Part shown: positions 34,801-34,994 of the stretch, piece after piece
Layout: each line of letters starts with the position of its first letter
Position numbering within the stretch: the first letter of the stretch is position 1
DNA from: Bacteroidia bacterium
GTDB taxonomy: Bacteria > Bacteroidota > Bacteroidia > Flavobacteriales_D > Sanyastnellaceae
Length of the DNA stretch: 34,994 bases
Direction: 5' to 3'
Assembly: GCA_030427925.1 (NCBI GenBank)
Contig: JAUICJ010000028.1
Span: forward strand, 1 to 34,994
Notes under the pieces: model-generated
Database searches by the model: none
What the model saw: only the letters and a program-made list of their open reading frames with translations
What the model was told of the DNA's origin: nothing
Program-made: the position numbers and the translations under genes

Positions 34801-34994
34801 AACAAACCCCTGAGCGGTGATGGAATCGGCAGAAAAGGTGGATTTCAGTGTGGCGGATTCCGCAGCGAGATCCGCCGCTTGTTCCGTGGTGATGCCCGGA
34901 GTGGTGAGCAGCGCCAGCGTGTCGCCGTAAGTGATGCCCGAAGCGTTGGTCGCGTGTGCGCTGAAGTGATGCACCGTACCCGGAATCAATCCCG
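28870..34994 (-). CDS. Giant DUF285/FISUMP surface protein, 5' end outside window
   Basis: The frame is open through the right edge and no signal peptide is present, so the start lies beyond the window; at least 2,040 residues are visible. Order from the N-terminal side: a fibronectin-like module ([20 protein letters not shown]), a DUF285 array of about 19 repeats ending ...[20 protein letters not shown], and two fibronectin-like modules. A second array of about 22 repeats ends ...[20 protein letters not shown]. Then come a linker, a FISUMP domain ([35 protein letters not shown]), a second near-identical linker and a final FISUMP domain ([29 protein letters not shown], ending SIRCIKDVD). Repeats follow IGxWNVSNVTxMxxMFxxAxxFNQD. 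It is probably a long surface adhesin with lectin-like C-terminal tips; ligand unknown, and no T9SS domain is visible. Confidence 0.87.
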   Translation of the reverse strand, partial: GLIPGTVHHFSAHATNASGITYGDTLALLTTPGITTEQAADLAAESATLKSTFSADSITAQGFVWGAQADLSDGLSVSADTTGGSTAIEYALSGLTGLSTYYYSAFATNASGTSYGDTLSFTTLTPITDLNIHAAVNLWVSDEASATATYGHISDWKTGAVTDMNSLFFGKETFNDDISNWDVSNVTNAEKMFMWARVFNQDIGMWNVGNFEKALLMFAGAWDFNQDIGDWDVSNVEVMTGMFGDARAFNQDIGGWDVSSVTSMTNMFGDADAFDQYIGDWNVSNVTQMAFMFQKADVFNQDISAWDVSNVTDMVMLFLNVPLFNQNIGGWDVSSVTNMKEMFKGAAAFNQDIGAWNVGNVTTMEGMFEDASAFNYDLGDWNVSSVISMESMFEGASAFNGDIGNWNVSNVTTMKGMFQGASAFNGDIGNWNVSNVTTMLRMFQEASAFNADIGNWNVGNVTTMVNMFYDASVFNQNIGSWNVGNVTTMLGIFGRALAFNADITTWNVSNVTNMQSAFSEALAFDQNIGNWNMSSVTVLTSMFYGTTSFNQDIGAWDVSNATTMYGMFQASAFNRDIGGWDVSSVNSMTNMFNLTTAFNQDISGWDVSSVTQMSFMFSQAPAFSQDLSEWCVHQIETEPSSFGYNFTKPLWGTCPIALDSVVVLSDTSAVLSASFIGSWPQSSGFAWASDAAMTSPQTGSNTGGTSPIVDTLVGLNSGAVHYFNAYAERGGVYRYSDTLSLLTTPGIATNAADELGLNGGTLNATFAADSITAQGFVWGLQSDLSDGVTVGVDTTEGSTAIELVLSDLTLSTTYYYSAFATNAAGTSFGDTLSFNTLTPITNGNIQDAVNLWVSDEASAVATYGHISDWNTVAVTDMNMLFYNKATFNDDIGGWDVSNVTAMRDMFRRAGVFDQNIGGWDVSNVTDMQGLFYDATAFNQDLSLWDVSSVTTMQRMFSGAEVFNQDIGGWIVSSVTDMGIMLFEAAAFNQDIGGWDVSNVTSMNSLFSKTDAFNQDIGGWDVSSVSYMGDMFSNAAAFNQDITGWNVSNVANMKGMFIKADAFNQAIGIWNVSNVTDMSSMFYGASVFDQAIGNWDVSSVTTMRNMFRSASAFDQAIGGWNVSNVTDMEDMFYESTFNQPIGGWNVSSVTSMHGMFERTTAFNQDIGTWDVSSATDLSFMFYLAPFFNQNIGNWNVSGATNMQGMFYSATTFNQPIGGWDVSNVTDISFMFAGDWSFDQPIGTWNVSKVTDMQRMFSAASVFNQDIGDWNVSNVTSMMEMFKSADRFNQAIGDWDVTYVTSMHGMFQGGDDFNQDIGTWTVSGVTDMENMFYLALAFDQSIGGWDVSSVTTMAKMFDNALAFNQDIGAWNVGNVASMEDMFRKTLAFDQNIGNWDVSSVTNMSRMFNQADAFTQNLSAWCVNQIATEPTEFGSGFTQPIWGMCPNPPSVSSVAASDLSLSGATLNGTVDGDGDDVVTATGFRWGQASDLSDAVDLAGDATSGAFTGSLTGLADGTTYYFSAFATNGLGTAHGDTLSFTTPALAVFVSCGDELGYQGYNYGTVQIGSDCWFVDNLRSENYNDGNGIALVENNSDWYNTTVGARSAYNNDVSNVTTFGMLYNGPAVATGMLCPSGWHVPSSDELTALLAEFGGANVAALDLKSSQSDTPAWDGDNTSGFSALPGGTRQQFGTFIYGSLTGKWWTTTPHPSTAGYSLNFSMSLSDNSVSSSFGFDKDGNSIRCIKDPATASVTTVAASDLSLTGATLNGTVEGDGGDAVTATGFRWGQASDLSDAVDLAGSATTGTFTGSLTGLADGATYYFSAFATNGQGTAHGDTLSFTTPAVQAALFNCGDAVSYQGYDYATIESVGQCWFAENLQSTLYNDGSAIPTDLSDAQWGGTTSGAVAAYGDDESNVAIYGRLYNYPAVLTGKLCPVGWHVPGSTEWGTLAYYIGAIVQDELGPSLKSSEDDVPSWDGTNSSGFSGLPGGQRLQDGTYQLIGDEGFWYVADDGSTGRLVTGNSNLFGQTGNPAEGQSIRCIKDVD
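29467..29750 (-). repeat. Linker module, C-terminal copy
   Basis: Strongly similar in DNA to 30365-30660; both encode [24 protein letters not shown] sequence and share long identical runs around the region reading ccgccaaatccacggcatcg. Confidence 0.85.
30365..30660 (-). repeat. Linker module, second copy
   Basis: Partner of 29467-29750 in the same gene and of 26175-26480 in the neighbouring FISUMP gene. Confidence 0.85.
30665..32483 (-). repeat. DUF285 array 2 (about 22 units of 75 bp)
   Basis: Bounded by a conserved leader ([20 protein letters not shown]) and a conserved end ([21 protein letters not shown]). Most units are exactly 25 codons; one near 31590 is 24 codons. Confidence 0.9.
33029..34622 (-). 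repeat. DUF285 array 1 (about 19 units of 75 bp)
   Basis: Same leader ([20 protein letters not shown]) and same end ([21 protein letters not shown]) as array 2. Neighbouring units near 33590-33830 are very alike ([12 protein letters not shown] repeated), which points to recent unit duplication. One unit near 33290 has 24 codons. Confidence 0.9.

Overview
The window looks like chromosome of a Bacteroidota bacterium, most likely an uncultured Flavobacteriales-type organism with fairly high GC (roughly 55-60% by eye). The reasons are a type IX secretion (T9SS) sorting domain on a GH18 enzyme, Cys-rich repeats of the GCMDPTACNYDP type on a secreted metalloprotease, BspA-like DUF285 repeats, FISUMP (Fibrobacter succinogenes major paralogous) domains, a DUF4625 lipoprotein, and very few Shine-Dalgarno sites. 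No tRNA, rRNA, transposase, integrase or CRISPR array was recognised.

Layout. 1-5721 (+): 3' part of a giant secreted M12B-like zinc metalloprotease. 5828-6700 (-): pirin. 6889-8241 (+): secreted GH18 protein with a T9SS C-terminal domain. 8305-12913 (-): a two-gene unit, a phage-tail-fibre-like repeat protein overlapping a 1081-aa BspA-like DUF285 protein. 13298-15459 (+): two overlapping genes for membrane-anchored LuxR-type HTH regulators, divergent from that unit. 15516-18550 (-): a metal-uptake-like operon of a small His/Cys protein, a TonB-dependent receptor with a ZnuD-like signature, and a His-containing DUF4625 lipoprotein. 18621-20647 (+): an arsenic operon of arsenate reductase, ACR3 efflux pump and ArsR, divergent from the metal operon across one palindrome. 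20759-20990: a frameshifted remnant of a FISUMP-gene module. 20996-23026 (-): a FISUMP-domain surface protein. 23649-25268 (+): a third membrane-anchored TPR/LuxR regulator, divergent from it. 25557-27917 (-): a FISUMP protein with tail-fibre-like features. 28277-28696 (+): a small secreted protein. 28870-34994 (-): the 3' part of a giant protein with two large DUF285 arrays and two terminal FISUMP domains, running off the right edge.

How it fits together. More than half of the window encodes large, modular, repeat-built exported proteins that mix three ingredients: DUF285 25-residue repeats, FISUMP domains with fibronectin-like linkers, and tail-fibre-type motifs. Two of these loci are transcribed away from genes for inner-membrane proteins carrying a cytoplasmic LuxR-type HTH and, in two of three cases, a TPR-like periplasmic region. 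This suggests, without proving it, surface adhesin loci paired with envelope-sensing regulators. The metal and arsenic island in the middle is a separate functional block.
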